The notes: a model not told the origin generated them from the sequence alone. Shown: positions 28,547 through 37,730, counted from the first letter of the stretch. The stretch: DNA of 64,000 nt from Clostridium lacusfryxellense (GCF_018861735.1 NZ_JAHLEB010000001.1:248001-312000), one strand, 5' to 3'. A program made the numbers and translations.

Positions 28547-28675
28547 ATGGCTGTACATCATGGTGGTAAAGTTGGAAAAGCTGGCAAGACATTAGCAAGC
28601 AATTCATCGAGTAAAAGTGATAAAAGTAAAGCTGGGGCAACATTGGTAAAACACAAAGAAGAAAAACACAATTAG
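28547..28675 (+). CDS. 42-residue basic peptide downstream of the protease gene
   Basis: The small frame starts with AVHHGGKVGKAGKTLASNSS and ends with VKHKEEKHN. AGGAGG lies 7 nt before the ATG at 28547, a strong ribosome site. The product is very rich in Lys, Ser, Gly and His and has no hydrophobic core, so it is probably disordered. A GC-rich hairpin follows at once. It lies 213 bp after ietS. I recall similar short GKVGKA-type peptides in other bacteria but can name no function. Confidence 0.6.
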   Translation: MAVHHGGKVGKAGKTLASNSSSKSDKSKAGATLVKHKEEKHN

Positions 28676-28681
28676 TAAATG

Positions 28682-28699
28682 GGCGGAGGAAACTCCGCC
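28682..28699 (+). terminator. GC-rich hairpin after the small peptide gene
   Basis: GGCGGAG-GAAA-CTCCGCC is a perfect 7-bp stem with a GNRA tetraloop, 6 bp after the stop codon. The T-tract is poor, so termination may be partial. Confidence 0.55.
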
Positions 28700-28910
28700 T
28701 GATTGCATAAGGGTGGTAAAAATCTTTGCGAAAAAGTGCATTCGAAGTCTAGGATTAACCACCTAATTATTAAAGCTGGATTATTGAAATTAAAAGTGCC
28801 AGATAAACCGACAAGTCCCAAATAAAAATATTATTCTAAAAAAGAGAATACATCATTTTCAAATAATTTATGGTAAGGCGATGACATCCAGTCATGTGTT
28901 ATTATGTTCT

Positions 28911-31565
28911 TCAATCTACCATGTTATCATCTGCAATAAAATCTATATCAACATTCTTCTCGCGAAGTTTATTAATATAAATAACCGCGCACCTAAAAGT
29001 CTTTTTATTCTTTGGAAGTTCTTGTCTCACTGAAAAATTAACAGGCTTATTGTAGAATTTACAGTATTGCATATTACTTAATTGTTTTTTGAAACTATTC
29101 AGTGGCAATACCTCATGAGTCACATTATGCTCTCTACAGTACTTTACAAACCTATCATAAAAGCATGTATAATTAAGGCGAAGAACAAAATCTCCATCTA
29201 AATCTAGAACTGCATCATAGTCAATATCTCTTAAAAGTTCATTATTAGCTGCCATACGATTCATGGTTTCAAAATTTTGTTCGATAACTGTTTTATTTGA
29301 TGTTCCTCCATCTAACAAGTCCTCATAAGCACCCATTTCAATTGCTGATAAAATCTCCTTCATAGTAAAACCTGTGCACTCTTGCATATTTAAATCTAAA
29401 TCATTAAATACCCTCTTAAGTAGAGCTATACCGATCATACAGTTAGCTATAGAAGTTTTAACTCTATCATTTTTAATATAATTACCAATTAGTTTTTCTA
29501 AAATTGCGCTATGGATTTCTTTAATGTTTTCCTCTTCCATTTTTAAGGCCTCCTTCAATAGACTCGCTCCAAGTTTATTAAGTAAAATAGAATTTTCCTT
29601 TAATATTTCTAGACTTTCTTTCGTTTCTTCATCAAAATAGGAAGTTGCAAATATAACTCTAAGGCTTCTTCCTATATTTGCCGTTTCCTCAATACCTACT
29701 TCTCCTGACAAAATTACTGAAGCTCTAGGAATAAAACATCTATTTTTATCTAAGGTGGCTACACCTTTTATTCCTTTGTAGTTATCATAGGAATTTCTCA
29801 TAACCCCTGATATTAAATCCACTTTATATTTACCTATTATGTGAGGTTTGTACTCTTCTAAAATAAGAGGTATAAAATTACTGCTGCTGGCGGTTTTGTT
29901 TAAGGCGAAATCTGTACATTGTGCCGCATTTAATATTCCATCCTCCATGCACAATATTGGTGTAATAATATATTTTATAGCACTACTTTTACCGCTACTA
30001 CTTTCGCCTTCTATTAAAAGATGGTTGTATTGAATTTTATTATGTTTAAGCTTTTCTTTGAGAAACAAACCACTTACATAACCTAATATGGCAGCAGTAT
30101 TTTTAAGTATACTAAATTTAAATAAGGAAGGTGCTACTAATAAAAGCTCTTCTTTTGTAATGACATCATTTTTTAGAATGTTAGTATTAAGTTCTGAGTA
30201 TTGATTTTGCATAGTTATATCTAGCGTGGGATTTCCCCGGGAATTTAAAGCACCATGCTCAGTCGCAAAGCACCACTGATTATTAATTCTATGAAAGCCA
30301 CTGTAGGTAACACCCGTGCGAGTATCGTGAGTTTTACTTGAGATAATAAATCTTATATATTGAAGATCTTCTATCCTTCCTATATAAAAAGTTTTAAAGC
30401 TATTTAGTGCTCTTCTAAAAGACAATACATCATCAAAATCAGAGCTTTTAAATGTCCTCTCACATATAACACCTTCATGGGTAACAATATCTCCTATAAT
30501 TTGAGTATCGCCTTCATTTTCAATATAATATTTAGGATTAATAATAAAATTAGAAATGTTGATTATTTCTTTCTTACAATATTTGTAGTAACAGAACTCA
30601 TCTTCAAAAATATTTCCTATAGTTTTAGTCTGCAATGTTACCTTTTCTACAAGTGGTTCACCTTCGGTATTAACTAAAGCAATTAATTCTTCTACAGTGC
30701 CTCCATTTCCTACCCAATCTACAATATCCTCCTTATGTTTTAAACCTGGAAGTTCTATTATTTTTATAGATTTTGACGTTTTCTTCAATGCATCTAGAAC
30801 ATCTTTTGCATAAGCCTTACCACTCTCATCATTATCAGGTAGAATTACTATATTAGCGCCGGTTAGTGAAGAGACATAATCTTCACTATAAGCTGAAAAT
30901 CCCCTAGCACCAAAAGCAGTAGTAGTTCCTACTAGTCCTAACTTGAAAATCATATCAGCGCATTTCTCTCCTTCTACAAAGAAAATAGTCTTATCAGTAT
31001 TAATGCCATCTAAAACTCGTGGCATCTTATAAATAATATGTCTCGCTTTCTTTATTCCAAAGCTCCAACTACTATTATCTTTAGTATAAGCCATGAAATC
31101 CTTCTTTCTTTTGCCTTTATCCATCCACTCTCGTCTACAAATCTTATATAATATATTTCCAAGTTCATCCTCATAATAATAATTAGCTGTAGTTTCCTTT
31201 TGATAATTGATATTTTGTTTCTGATGAAAGTCACGTTTTGTAGAAGGTTCAGGACCCTCTGTTTCAATTCTAATATTATATTTTGCACCTAAAAATTTCA
31301 TACTATTATGGAATCCATCTATACCCTCGTTATACCTTACGGCAGTTAAAATATCACCTTTAGCTCCACAACTAAAGCAGCTCCAATACCGTTCACTGCT
31401 TCCTGGCACAATGGCTGCACTTGGATCCTCGTCCTTATGACTATGTGCACTTTTATTAAAACAAGTAAATTTTCTGTTTTTATTCTTGCTGCTATGTTCC
31501 ATAACATAATCTTTTAAATGATCCTGTATTTCGCTAATACATCTTTGCGCAATTTTGCTCCCCAT
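28911..31565 (-). CDS. CHC2/TOPRIM primase with C-terminal ATPase domain (mobile-element replication protein)
   Basis: 884 residues. The N-terminus is a CHC2-type zinc finger (FTCFNKSAHSH and SCFSCGAKGD, residues 34-69). TOPRIM primase motifs follow: FVEGEKCAD (about 196) and LPDNDESGKA (about 242). A P-loop ATPase, EGESSSGKSS near 520, has helicase-like features. Such fused proteins replicate plasmids, phage satellites and integrative elements. GGGGGGAT precedes the ATG. No integrase is seen in the window. Broken copies of its two ends occur at 23606-23934 and 35485-35590, so this gene family has been copied and lost here more than once. Confidence 0.85.
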   Translation of the reverse strand: MGSKIAQRCISEIQDHLKDYVMEHSSKNKNRKFTCFNKSAHSHKDEDPSAAIVPGSSERYWSCFSCGAKGDILTAVRYNEGIDGFHNSMKFLGAKYNIRIETEGPEPSTKRDFHQKQNINYQKETTANYYYEDELGNILYKICRREWMDKGKRKKDFMAYTKDNSSWSFGIKKARHIIYKMPRVLDGINTDKTIFFVEGEKCADMIFKLGLVGTTTAFGARGFSAYSEDYVSSLTGANIVILPDNDESGKAYAKDVLDALKKTSKSIKIIELPGLKHKEDIVDWVGNGGTVEELIALVNTEGEPLVEKVTLQTKTIGNIFEDEFCYYKYCKKEIINISNFIINPKYYIENEGDTQIIGDIVTHEGVICERTFKSSDFDDVLSFRRALNSFKTFYIGRIEDLQYIRFIISSKTHDTRTGVTYSGFHRINNQWCFATEHGALNSRGNPTLDITMQNQYSELNTNILKNDVITKEELLLVAPSLFKFSILKNTAAILGYVSGLFLKEKLKHNKIQYNHLLIEGESSSGKSSAIKYIITPILCMEDGILNAAQCTDFALNKTASSSNFIPLILEEYKPHIIGKYKVDLISGVMRNSYDNYKGIKGVATLDKNRCFIPRASVILSGEVGIEETANIGRSLRVIFATSYFDEETKESLEILKENSILLNKLGASLLKEALKMEEENIKEIHSAILEKLIGNYIKNDRVKTSIANCMIGIALLKRVFNDLDLNMQECTGFTMKEILSAIEMGAYEDLLDGGTSNKTVIEQNFETMNRMAANNELLRDIDYDAVLDLDGDFVLRLNYTCFYDRFVKYCREHNVTHEVLPLNSFKKQLSNMQYCKFYNKPVNFSVRQELPKNKKTFRCAVIYINKLREKNVDIDFIADDNMVD

Positions 31566-32236
31566 AATAAATCCCCCTAATTACTTTTGTACGGCTTAGA
31601 TCACTAAGCATTATCTCTAGGATAAATCCCTGAAAAATAACAAGAATTATAAATGCATTACACTTTCAGTAAAGATATATGACCTTGCCCTAGGGATTTG
31701 CGCCAAAATCATTAAATTATTACGAAAAATTTTTTAAAATAGTAATCTTGTAAATAAATATGAGATATGTAATTAGGTTAGGTCATTGATATATAAGGGT
31801 TTATACGGGATTTGCTTATTGAATTACAAATTTATCATGGGGGGGTATGCACTGTAGTTGAGTTTTTAAAATTAGGACTTAGTTTTTGTAGAAAATTTTT
31901 ATGCTTATATTAATATAGTATATTTGTTATTTTGTAATATATATATATAGTTATAGTTTAACGTAGATAGCTTAAGGGTTTGAGGTGATTACAAGATGGG
32001 GTAATAAATTGAAATAAATTGTAATGGAAAGGTAATTAGTATAGTGTCAGGCACCTAAATAAAGGGGATCAAATAGAGACGGAAGGTAAAAGATCAATTA
32101 GAGTATTATGGGTATATTGCTAGTTTAATGTATAAAACAATAAAATTGAAACAAAATAAGATTTGGGTAAAAGAATCTGCAAGAACAATGAAGTTGAAAT
32201 CTAAAAAATACATTAATAGAATAAGGAGTTGAAAAT
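31566..32236. other. Long intergenic region upstream of DUF421 gene
   Basis: 670 bp, very AT-rich. It contains a run of AT repeats near 31940, a GGGGGGGTATGCA motif near 31840 and AGTGTCAGGCACCT at about 32043. A short frame ending at 32232 (ESARTMKLKSKKYINRIRS) could be a gene remnant, but I cannot identify it. No RNA gene is seen. Confidence 0.35.
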
Positions 32237-32845
32237 ATGGAATTAAATTGGATTTGGCAAGCAATTTTAATATTCTTTGTAGGAACTTTTATTTTAAGAG
32301 TAGGTGGAAGAAAATCAATTTCTCAAATGACTATATCTCAAACTATTGTAATGGTTGGACTAGGATCTTTACTTATTCAACCAGTAACTGGAAATGGACT
32401 CCTAATTACGTTTATAATAGCATTTATTTTAACTTTATTAATGGTAATTACTGAATATTTAGAGATTAAGGTAGATTTTTTCGAAACCATATTTTCTGGT
32501 AAAGCTGTTATTGTTATAGAGAATGGTAAAGTAAACATTAAAAATCTAAAAAAATTAAGACTATCAATAGATAAACTTGAAACTCGTTTGCGACAGGCTG
32601 GGATATCCTCTATAGAAGATATTAAATATGCAACAATTGAAGTAAGCGGACAAATAGGTTATGAGTTAAAAGATAACAAGAAACCACTGACACAGGAGGA
32701 CTTTATTAAGCTAATGAACGAAATATCTCAGATGAAATCAATGTTTAGTAATAATATGAGCATGGAGTCAAAACAAAATCAAAATAATAATATTTTTGAA
32801 GAGGTAAATAGTAAAAAATATGAAGGTAACAAAAATGAACCATAA
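32237..32845 (+). CDS. DUF421 (YetF-type) membrane protein
   Basis: 202 residues. Three N-terminal membrane helices (about 6-22, 35-50, 56-73) are followed by a small cytoplasmic domain beginning FSGKAVIVIENGKVNIKNLK. RVGGRKSISQMTISQTIVMV is the typical DUF421 motif in the first helices. YetF-like proteins are common in endospore formers and their biochemical role is not settled. The C-terminus is Asn/Lys-rich. AAGGAG precedes the ATG. Confidence 0.88.
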   Translation: MELNWIWQAILIFFVGTFILRVGGRKSISQMTISQTIVMVGLGSLLIQPVTGNGLLITFIIAFILTLLMVITEYLEIKVDFFETIFSGKAVIVIENGKVNIKNLKKLRLSIDKLETRLRQAGISSIEDIKYATIEVSGQIGYELKDNKKPLTQEDFIKLMNEISQMKSMFSNNMSMESKQNQNNNIFEEVNSKKYEGNKNEP

Positions 32846-32895
32846 AAATGTTCACTAAAGGTAAAGTGCACATTTTTCTGATAGTGTGATAGTGC

Positions 32896-32935
32896 AGGTA
32901 AAAATGGCGTAGCGATTTCAGGTACATTTGGAAAG
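32896..32935 (+). pseudogene. 40-bp fragment of an EamA transporter gene
   Basis: This stretch encodes GKNGVAISGTFGK and matches 40474-40512 inside the intact EamA gene (GKNGAAISGTFGK) with only a few substitutions. Nothing else of the gene is left. It is debris of a paralog. Confidence 0.65.
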
Positions 32936-33064
32936 AACAGACTAAAAATCTGTGCTTTCTTATTATATAAAAACAAATCCCTTATATTTGAAATTTATGT
33001 TATGATTGGTATATAAGTAAGCTATAAGTTATTTCGTAGTCGTATTATATTGTATAACTAATGA

Positions 33065-33092
33065 ATAACTACAAAATATATTTTGTAGTTAT
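33065..33092 (+). promoter_or_regulatory. Perfect 28-bp palindrome in the formyltransferase leader
   Basis: ATAACTACAAAAT and ATTTTGTAGTTAT form a perfect 13-bp stem with a 2-nt centre, ending 4 nt before the AAGGGAGG ribosome site. It could be an operator or an RNA hairpin acting on translation. Confidence 0.6.
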
Positions 33093-33110
33093 CAAAGGGA
33101 GGCATCAATA

Positions 33111-34064
33111 ATGAAAATAGTTTTTATGGGAACTCCTGATTTTGCAGTTCCCTCATTGAAGAAAATGATAGAGAAATATAATGTAAGTGCGATTGTAACA
33201 CAACCTGATAAACCAAGTGGAAGAGGGAAAAAGGTTGCAATTTCACCAATAAAAGAGGTCGGACTATCGAATCAAATTCCAATTTTTCAGCCCGAAAAAA
33301 TAAAAACAGACTCTGTAATTATTGATAAATTAAAAGAAATAAAACCTGATTTTATTATTGTTGTAGCATATGGTCAAATCATAACTAAGCATATACTTGA
33401 CATACCAAGACTCGGATGTATTTGTCTACATGCATCTCTCCTCCCAATGTATAGGGGGTCATCACCAATAAATTGGAGTTTAATAAATGGGGAAATAACA
33501 ACTGGAAATACAACTATACTAATGGATACTGGTATAGATACGGGTGATAAGCTTATGAAAAGTGAGTTTGATATATCTGAATCTATGACAGCAGGAGAAT
33601 TGTACAATTTATTAAAAATAAACGCTGCTGAACTGTTAGAGGAAACAATAAATGGCATTATCACAGGTGAAATTTGTGGGGTAAAACAACAGAGTGATGG
33701 AAGTTCTTATGTACAGATGTTAAACAAGGAAATGGCAAAGATTAATTGGAATGACAGTAGTATTAACATACATAATTTAATAAGAGGATTGAGTTTTTGG
33801 CCATATAAAAATATAAACTCATGGCCAACTGCTCATACTTATTATAAAGATATTCCAATTAAAATATTTAAATCCAAGTCATTAGAGGCAAATACTATTA
33901 AACCACCTGGGTATATCATAGATGCAAATAATGAAGGAATTACAGTCGCCACCAATAACGGTATTCTGATTATAGAAATATTACAGTTTCCAGGGGGGAA
34001 ACCTCTTGAGGTAAAAGAATTTTTAAAAGGAAATAAAATAGAAAAAGGCATTGTATTATCATAA
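33111..34064 (+). CDS. fmt: Methionyl-tRNA formyltransferase-like protein (catalytic Asn replaced by Cys)
   Basis: 317 residues, full Fmt length. The N-terminal domain MGTPDFAVPSL and the core HASLLPMYRGSSPINW fit Fmt, which formylates initiator Met-tRNA with 10-formyl-THF. The equivalents of E. coli His108 (His107) and Asp144 (MDTGIDTGD) are present. The residue that should be the catalytic Asn106 is Cys105 (GCICLHAS instead of GCINIHAS). Def and priA, the usual neighbours, are absent. It may be a second copy with altered activity. AAGGGAGG precedes the ATG, behind a strong palindrome. Confidence 0.85.
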   Translation: MKIVFMGTPDFAVPSLKKMIEKYNVSAIVTQPDKPSGRGKKVAISPIKEVGLSNQIPIFQPEKIKTDSVIIDKLKEIKPDFIIVVAYGQIITKHILDIPRLGCICLHASLLPMYRGSSPINWSLINGEITTGNTTILMDTGIDTGDKLMKSEFDISESMTAGELYNLLKINAAELLEETINGIITGEICGVKQQSDGSSYVQMLNKEMAKINWNDSSINIHNLIRGLSFWPYKNINSWPTAHTYYKDIPIKIFKSKSLEANTIKPPGYIIDANNEGITVATNNGILIIEILQFPGGKPLEVKEFLKGNKIEKGIVLS

Positions 34065-34073
34065 TCATATCAC

Positions 34074-34235
34074 ATGAATAAAACAATAGGATTAGAAGAT
34101 TTTATAATGCTTAAGCAAAATACTAGATTAGAAAATAGAGAAATATGTGTAGAAAACATATCCCTTATGGAAAGCACAAGAATCAATGGAAAGTTAACAT
34201 ATATACCACTTTATGTGTGTAAAATAGGTAAATAA
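34074..34235 (+). CDS. Possible 53-residue small protein
   Basis: A frame of 53 codons starts NKTIGLEDFIMLKQNTRLEN and ends CKIGK, 9 bp after fmt. There is no clear ribosome site. It may be chance or a remnant; I give it low weight. Confidence 0.2.
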   Translation: MNKTIGLEDFIMLKQNTRLENREICVENISLMESTRINGKLTYIPLYVCKIGK

Positions 34236-34557
34236 AAAGGGGAGTTCACTTTGTGAACTTCCCTTTCAAAATATATCATATTTAATTTTAATTTAAGTAG
34301 AGCATAGCCATTATTTTTTCAATTAAAGTATTTTTCTGTGTCTTTTACATATATTAAAGACCTTTTACTTATAAAATCGTACTATCCTCTAAACACTGTG
34401 GAAATTCAATTTGAACCATTGGACTATCCCCTTTCTATTAGCAATTATTTTAGTTAATCTAATGAAAGTTAATAATTTTCTTTGTTTGGTTATGAACTTA
34501 TAATAACATAGTAATTAATATTTGTAAAGACTTATTTTTAATTAATAATAAATATTG
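34235..34557 (+). repeat. Dispersed noncoding repeat, copy A
   Basis: It begins with a terminator-like hairpin (GGGGAGTTCACTTTGTGAAC) and contains the shared core AAACACTGTGGAAATTCAAT. Copies B (36712-36915) and C (43941-44305) lie in the same orientation. No open frame is conserved. Confidence 0.8.
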
Positions 34558-34691
34558 GTATAGATTTTTTATTAAGACTGAGACTGCCTTGGAGTTTTAT
34601 TTTTTCATTTAAAGTATATTTCCATACATTTATTCTAATGATAATTAAGTAATAATGAAATAAAAAAATATACATGAAGGATGGATAAAAA

Positions 34692-35261
34692 ATGAAAAAT
34701 AAAAAAATTTCTTTAATATTAATTAGTGTTAGTATGACTACTTTAATATTTACTGGATGTGCTATGAAAAACTCTACGAAAACGCCGATGAATAATACTA
34801 ATAAAACTAACCAAACTAACCAAACTAATAAATCTAACCAAGCTACATCAACTGACACAATGAAAAAACTTTATTCTAATGCTCTTAATGAACTAGTTAC
34901 TGCTAAAACAATAACAACTACCCAATCAAAAAAAGTACTTGCAGCAATAACAAAGAATATGCCACAAGGTTCAGTCGCAAATAGTAGTAATAGAACAACC
35001 ACTAATACAGGAACAGGAACAGGAACAGGAACGACAGGAACGCCAGAAATGACAGGAACACCAGGAACGACAGGATCAACAGGAACCGCAGGAACTGGAA
35101 CTGGAACACCAGGAATAACAGGAACAGACACAACAAATGAAACAAACCAAAACGAGACAACAAATGATAGTAATGTAATTAATGAATTAAGATCATTAGT
35201 TAGTAGTAAAGTAATCACTCAGGGACAATCTGATATGATATACCAAAAAATTCATTTATAA
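34692..35261 (+). CDS. Lipoprotein with Thr-Gly repeat region
   Basis: 189 residues. A lipoprotein signal peptide ends in the lipobox TGC (residues 22-24, LIFTGCAMK), so it is probably anchored to the outer face of the membrane. Asn/Thr-rich spacers, then a run of TG(T/P)-type repeats (about residues 105-150), separate two short similar helical segments (SNALNELVTAKTITTTQSKK and VINELRSLVSSKVITQGQSD). The repeat DNA is a variable hexamer array, prone to length change. The function is unknown. Confidence 0.75.
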   Translation: MKNKKISLILISVSMTTLIFTGCAMKNSTKTPMNNTNKTNQTNQTNKSNQATSTDTMKKLYSNALNELVTAKTITTTQSKKVLAAITKNMPQGSVANSSNRTTTNTGTGTGTGTTGTPEMTGTPGTTGSTGTAGTGTGTPGITGTDTTNETNQNETTNDSNVINELRSLVSSKVITQGQSDMIYQKIHL

Positions 35262-35350
35262 TTGGATTTGTGAATAAGTATGTTATTTTACCATAATAAT
35301 GTGGACGAAATGGTATGGTAATTTTATAAACAAAGATAGCCAGGAAATGT

Positions 35351-35392
35351 ATAATTAAAAGGGAATTCAATAATGAATTCCCTTTTAATTAT
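35351..35392. terminator. Bidirectional terminator after the lipoprotein gene
   Basis: A perfect 19-bp stem ending in GGGAATTCA/TGAATTCCC, with loop ATAA and an A/T-rich base. It lies 90 bp after the stop codon. Confidence 0.8.
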
Positions 35393-35399
35393 ATTAAGC

Positions 35400-35590
35400 T
35401 ATAATTTTTTATAAATCCGCATTGCAAAGATATAAGCAACAACTATTATTGCTATACACCAAGCAAGGGCAACCCAGATATCATAATCTTCTAAACAATC
35501 CTGAATTTCGCTAATACATCTTTCTGTAATTTTTATTCCGATAAAAAAACATATAATTACTTTTATGCGGCTTAGATCACTAATGAATTG
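35400..35590 (-). pseudogene. Chimeric remnant: ABC-permease tail joined to primase head
   Basis: Positions 35400-35484 are identical to 36957-37041, the 3' end of the ABC permease. From 35485 to about 35590 the sequence matches the 5' end of the primase gene (31503-31615) at about 80 percent. The two pieces meet at ATCATAAT. On the minus strand this gives an open frame of 67 codons that is not a real gene. Confidence 0.85.
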
Positions 35591-35645
35591 TAAAACACAC
35601 ATAAAAATGATAAAATAAAGCTAAGATAGGAAGTAGGTGTAACTG

Positions 35646-36641
35646 TTGATAAACACTGAAAATGAACAACGGGTAAAGTTAGATGAGATATTAAAATCGC
35701 TGTTTGCAGTATCTAAGAAAGTACTAATTACAATGATGAATAGCTTATTTAAAGAAGATTTTGATGTTGAAATGACAGACATAACGTTCGAAAATAATGA
35801 ATTTGTTTCAGATGATTACGATATAATACGTGGTGATTTATTTTTAAAAATTTCAAAGGGGAATAAACCATATCATTATCATATAGAACTTCAGACTAAA
35901 AACGATGCAACGATGGTAATACGGATGTTTGAATATGGATTTAAAAAAGCAAAAGAACTAGCAAAATATCAGGTAGAAGACGAACAAGAAATAGTTATAT
36001 ATATTCCAAAGCAATTGGTTATATTTGTAGAGCAAAATAAAAATATTAAAGATGAATTAAAAATGAAATTAGTTTTTCCGGGTGGACAGGAAATAAAATA
36101 TGCTGTGCCAACAATGAAATATTGGGAATACAGTGATATAGATATTATGCAAGATAAAATGTATCCACTGCTTCCTTTACAAGTATTCAAACTCAGGTAC
36201 AAAATGGAACAAATAAAAAAGAGATATGGTGAAGGAAGTTCTGAAATAAAAGAAACTATTATGGAAGCAAAAAAGATATCAGAAACAATATCTAAAGAAG
36301 GAAGTCAATTATTTAACAATGCAGAAATAGACGGGGATGATTTACACAGAATATTGCTAGCAGTAGCAAATTTATTTGAATATCTTAATACAAAATATGG
36401 TGAGGATGAAAAATTAAATGAGGAGGTGCGTAATATGACTAAGACTCTGTATGATCCGGCTGTAGAACAAAGAGGGATAGAAAAAGGGATAGAAAAAGGA
36501 ATAGAAAAAGGGGATATTAAGGCTAGAGAAGAAATGGTAAAAGAAATGTTGTTAGATGGTGAGAGTATTGTGAAAATTAAGAAGTACTCTAAGTTAAGTG
36601 AGGAAGAAATAGCAAAAATAAAAAATAAAATAATGCAATAA
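35646..36641 (+). CDS. Rpn/PD-(D/E)XK nuclease family protein (transposase-like)
   Basis: 331 residues. The N-terminal nuclease domain shows YDIIRGDLFLKIS and HYHIELQTKND, the D...E-x-Q variant of the PD-(D/E)XK site found in Rpn recombination-promoting nucleases and related transposase-like proteins. The C-terminus has a GIEKGIEKGIEKG repeat, encoded by a 12-bp tandem repeat at 36474-36509, then a small HTH-like end. The start is TTG with AGGTG 8 nt upstream. It lies between repeat copies A and B, in line with a mobile history. Confidence 0.82.
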   Translation: MINTENEQRVKLDEILKSLFAVSKKVLITMMNSLFKEDFDVEMTDITFENNEFVSDDYDIIRGDLFLKISKGNKPYHYHIELQTKNDATMVIRMFEYGFKKAKELAKYQVEDEQEIVIYIPKQLVIFVEQNKNIKDELKMKLVFPGGQEIKYAVPTMKYWEYSDIDIMQDKMYPLLPLQVFKLRYKMEQIKKRYGEGSSEIKETIMEAKKISETISKEGSQLFNNAEIDGDDLHRILLAVANLFEYLNTKYGEDEKLNEEVRNMTKTLYDPAVEQRGIEKGIEKGIEKGDIKAREEMVKEMLLDGESIVKIKKYSKLSEEEIAKIKNKIMQ

Positions 36642-36651
36642 AACAATATAA

Positions 36652-36687
36652 AGTACTGTAGATTAACTTCTACGGTATTTTTTTACT
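36652..36687 (+). terminator. Terminator of the Rpn-like gene
   Basis: AGTACTGTAGA pairs with TCTACGGTAT, with G-T pairing, and runs into seven T. Confidence 0.7.
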
Positions 36688-36711
36688 TATCCATTTACAT
36701 GTATTTTAAAA

Positions 36712-36915
36712 ATACAAAAGGGGAGCCCACTTTAAACTTCTCCTTTAAAATATGTCATATTTAATTTTAATTTAAGTAGAGCATAGCCATTATTTTTTTT
36801 AATTAAAGTATTCCAACCTATTACTTATAAAATCGTACTATACTATAAACACTGTGGAAATTCAATTTGAACCATCGGACTATTCCCTTTCTATTGTCAA
36901 TTAATAATAAATATC
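36712..36915 (+). repeat. Dispersed noncoding repeat, copy B (shortened)
   Basis: Same orientation as copies A and C. It lacks two internal blocks: the CTGTGTCTTTTACATAT segment and the part after CCCTTTCTATT. The leading hairpin is degenerate. Confidence 0.75.
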
Positions 36916-36955
36916 GTTTAGTCTATGATTAAAAGATAAATATGCTAAAAGTTTG

Positions 36956-37730
36956 TTATAATTTTTTATAAATCCGCATTGCAAAGATATAAGCAACAAC
37001 TATTATTGCTATACACCAAGCAAGGGCAACCCAGATATCATTTCCTACGGGTTGGACTCCTAATAAATTCCGAATAGCTTCTACAATAGGCGTTACAGGT
37101 TGATTTTCTGCAAATGCACGTACTGTTGAAGGCATAGTATCTGTTGGTACAAAGGCAGAACTGATAAATGGTAAGAAGATGATTGGGTAAGAGAATGCTC
37201 CTGCACCATCTGGTGTTTTAGCAGCAAGTCCTGCAATTACAGCAATCCAAGTCAAAGCAAGTCAAAGCAAGTGTAAAGATACCAAGAATTCAAAATACGC
37301 CGAGCCATTCTAAGATTCCTGCGCAGGAACGGAAACCCATTAATAATGCAACAAGTATAATTACTACTACAGAAATTCCATTAGAAATTAATGAGGTTAA
37401 TACATGTCCCCATAATACTGTAGAACGAGCGATGGGCATAGAGTGAAAACGTTCAAAGATACCACGTTCTTTATCTGTAAACAAACGGTAAGCTACGTAT
37501 GCAATCCCACTACCAATGGTCATTAACATTATACCTGGTAATAGATAATCAATATAATTTTCTGTACCTGTTGTGATTGCACCACCAAATACATAAACGA
37601 ATAATAACATAATTGCAATTGGTGTTATACTAACTGTAATAATTGTATCCATACTTCTAAAAATATGACGCATAGAACGTCCAAACATAACACCCATATC
37701 TTTGAAAAAATATTTATTTATAGATTCCAT
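36956..37730 (-). pseudogene. ABC-2 type permease, broken (DrrB-like)
   Basis: The minus-strand product starts ESINKYFFKDMGVMFGRSMR and ends WCIAIIVVAYIFAMRIYKKL, as in drug-export ABC-2 permeases of about 255-260 residues with six helices. Two lesions break it: a TGA at 37290-37292 after EWLGVF, and a 10-bp tandem duplication of GTCAAAGCAA (37251-37270) that shifts the frame. The ATPase gene upstream is intact and ends right at this gene's ATG. The exporter is probably dead. Confidence 0.85.

Noticed and set aside
32043-32056. AGTGTCAGGCACCT, like a repeat end seen near REP-type transposons
   Set aside because: A single occurrence with no partner or transposase in the window.
34871-35218. 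Minus-strand open frame of 115 codons rich in Val and Pro across the lipoprotein gene
   Set aside because: It is the antisense reading of the Thr-Gly repeat region and has no ribosome site or family match.
35399-35602. Minus-strand open frame of 67 codons with a membrane helix
   Set aside because: It is the chimera of the permease tail and primase head, not a gene.
36474-36509. 12-bp tandem repeat in the Rpn-like gene
   Set aside because: It encodes an in-frame GIEK repeat that is common in this protein family, so it is not a separate element.
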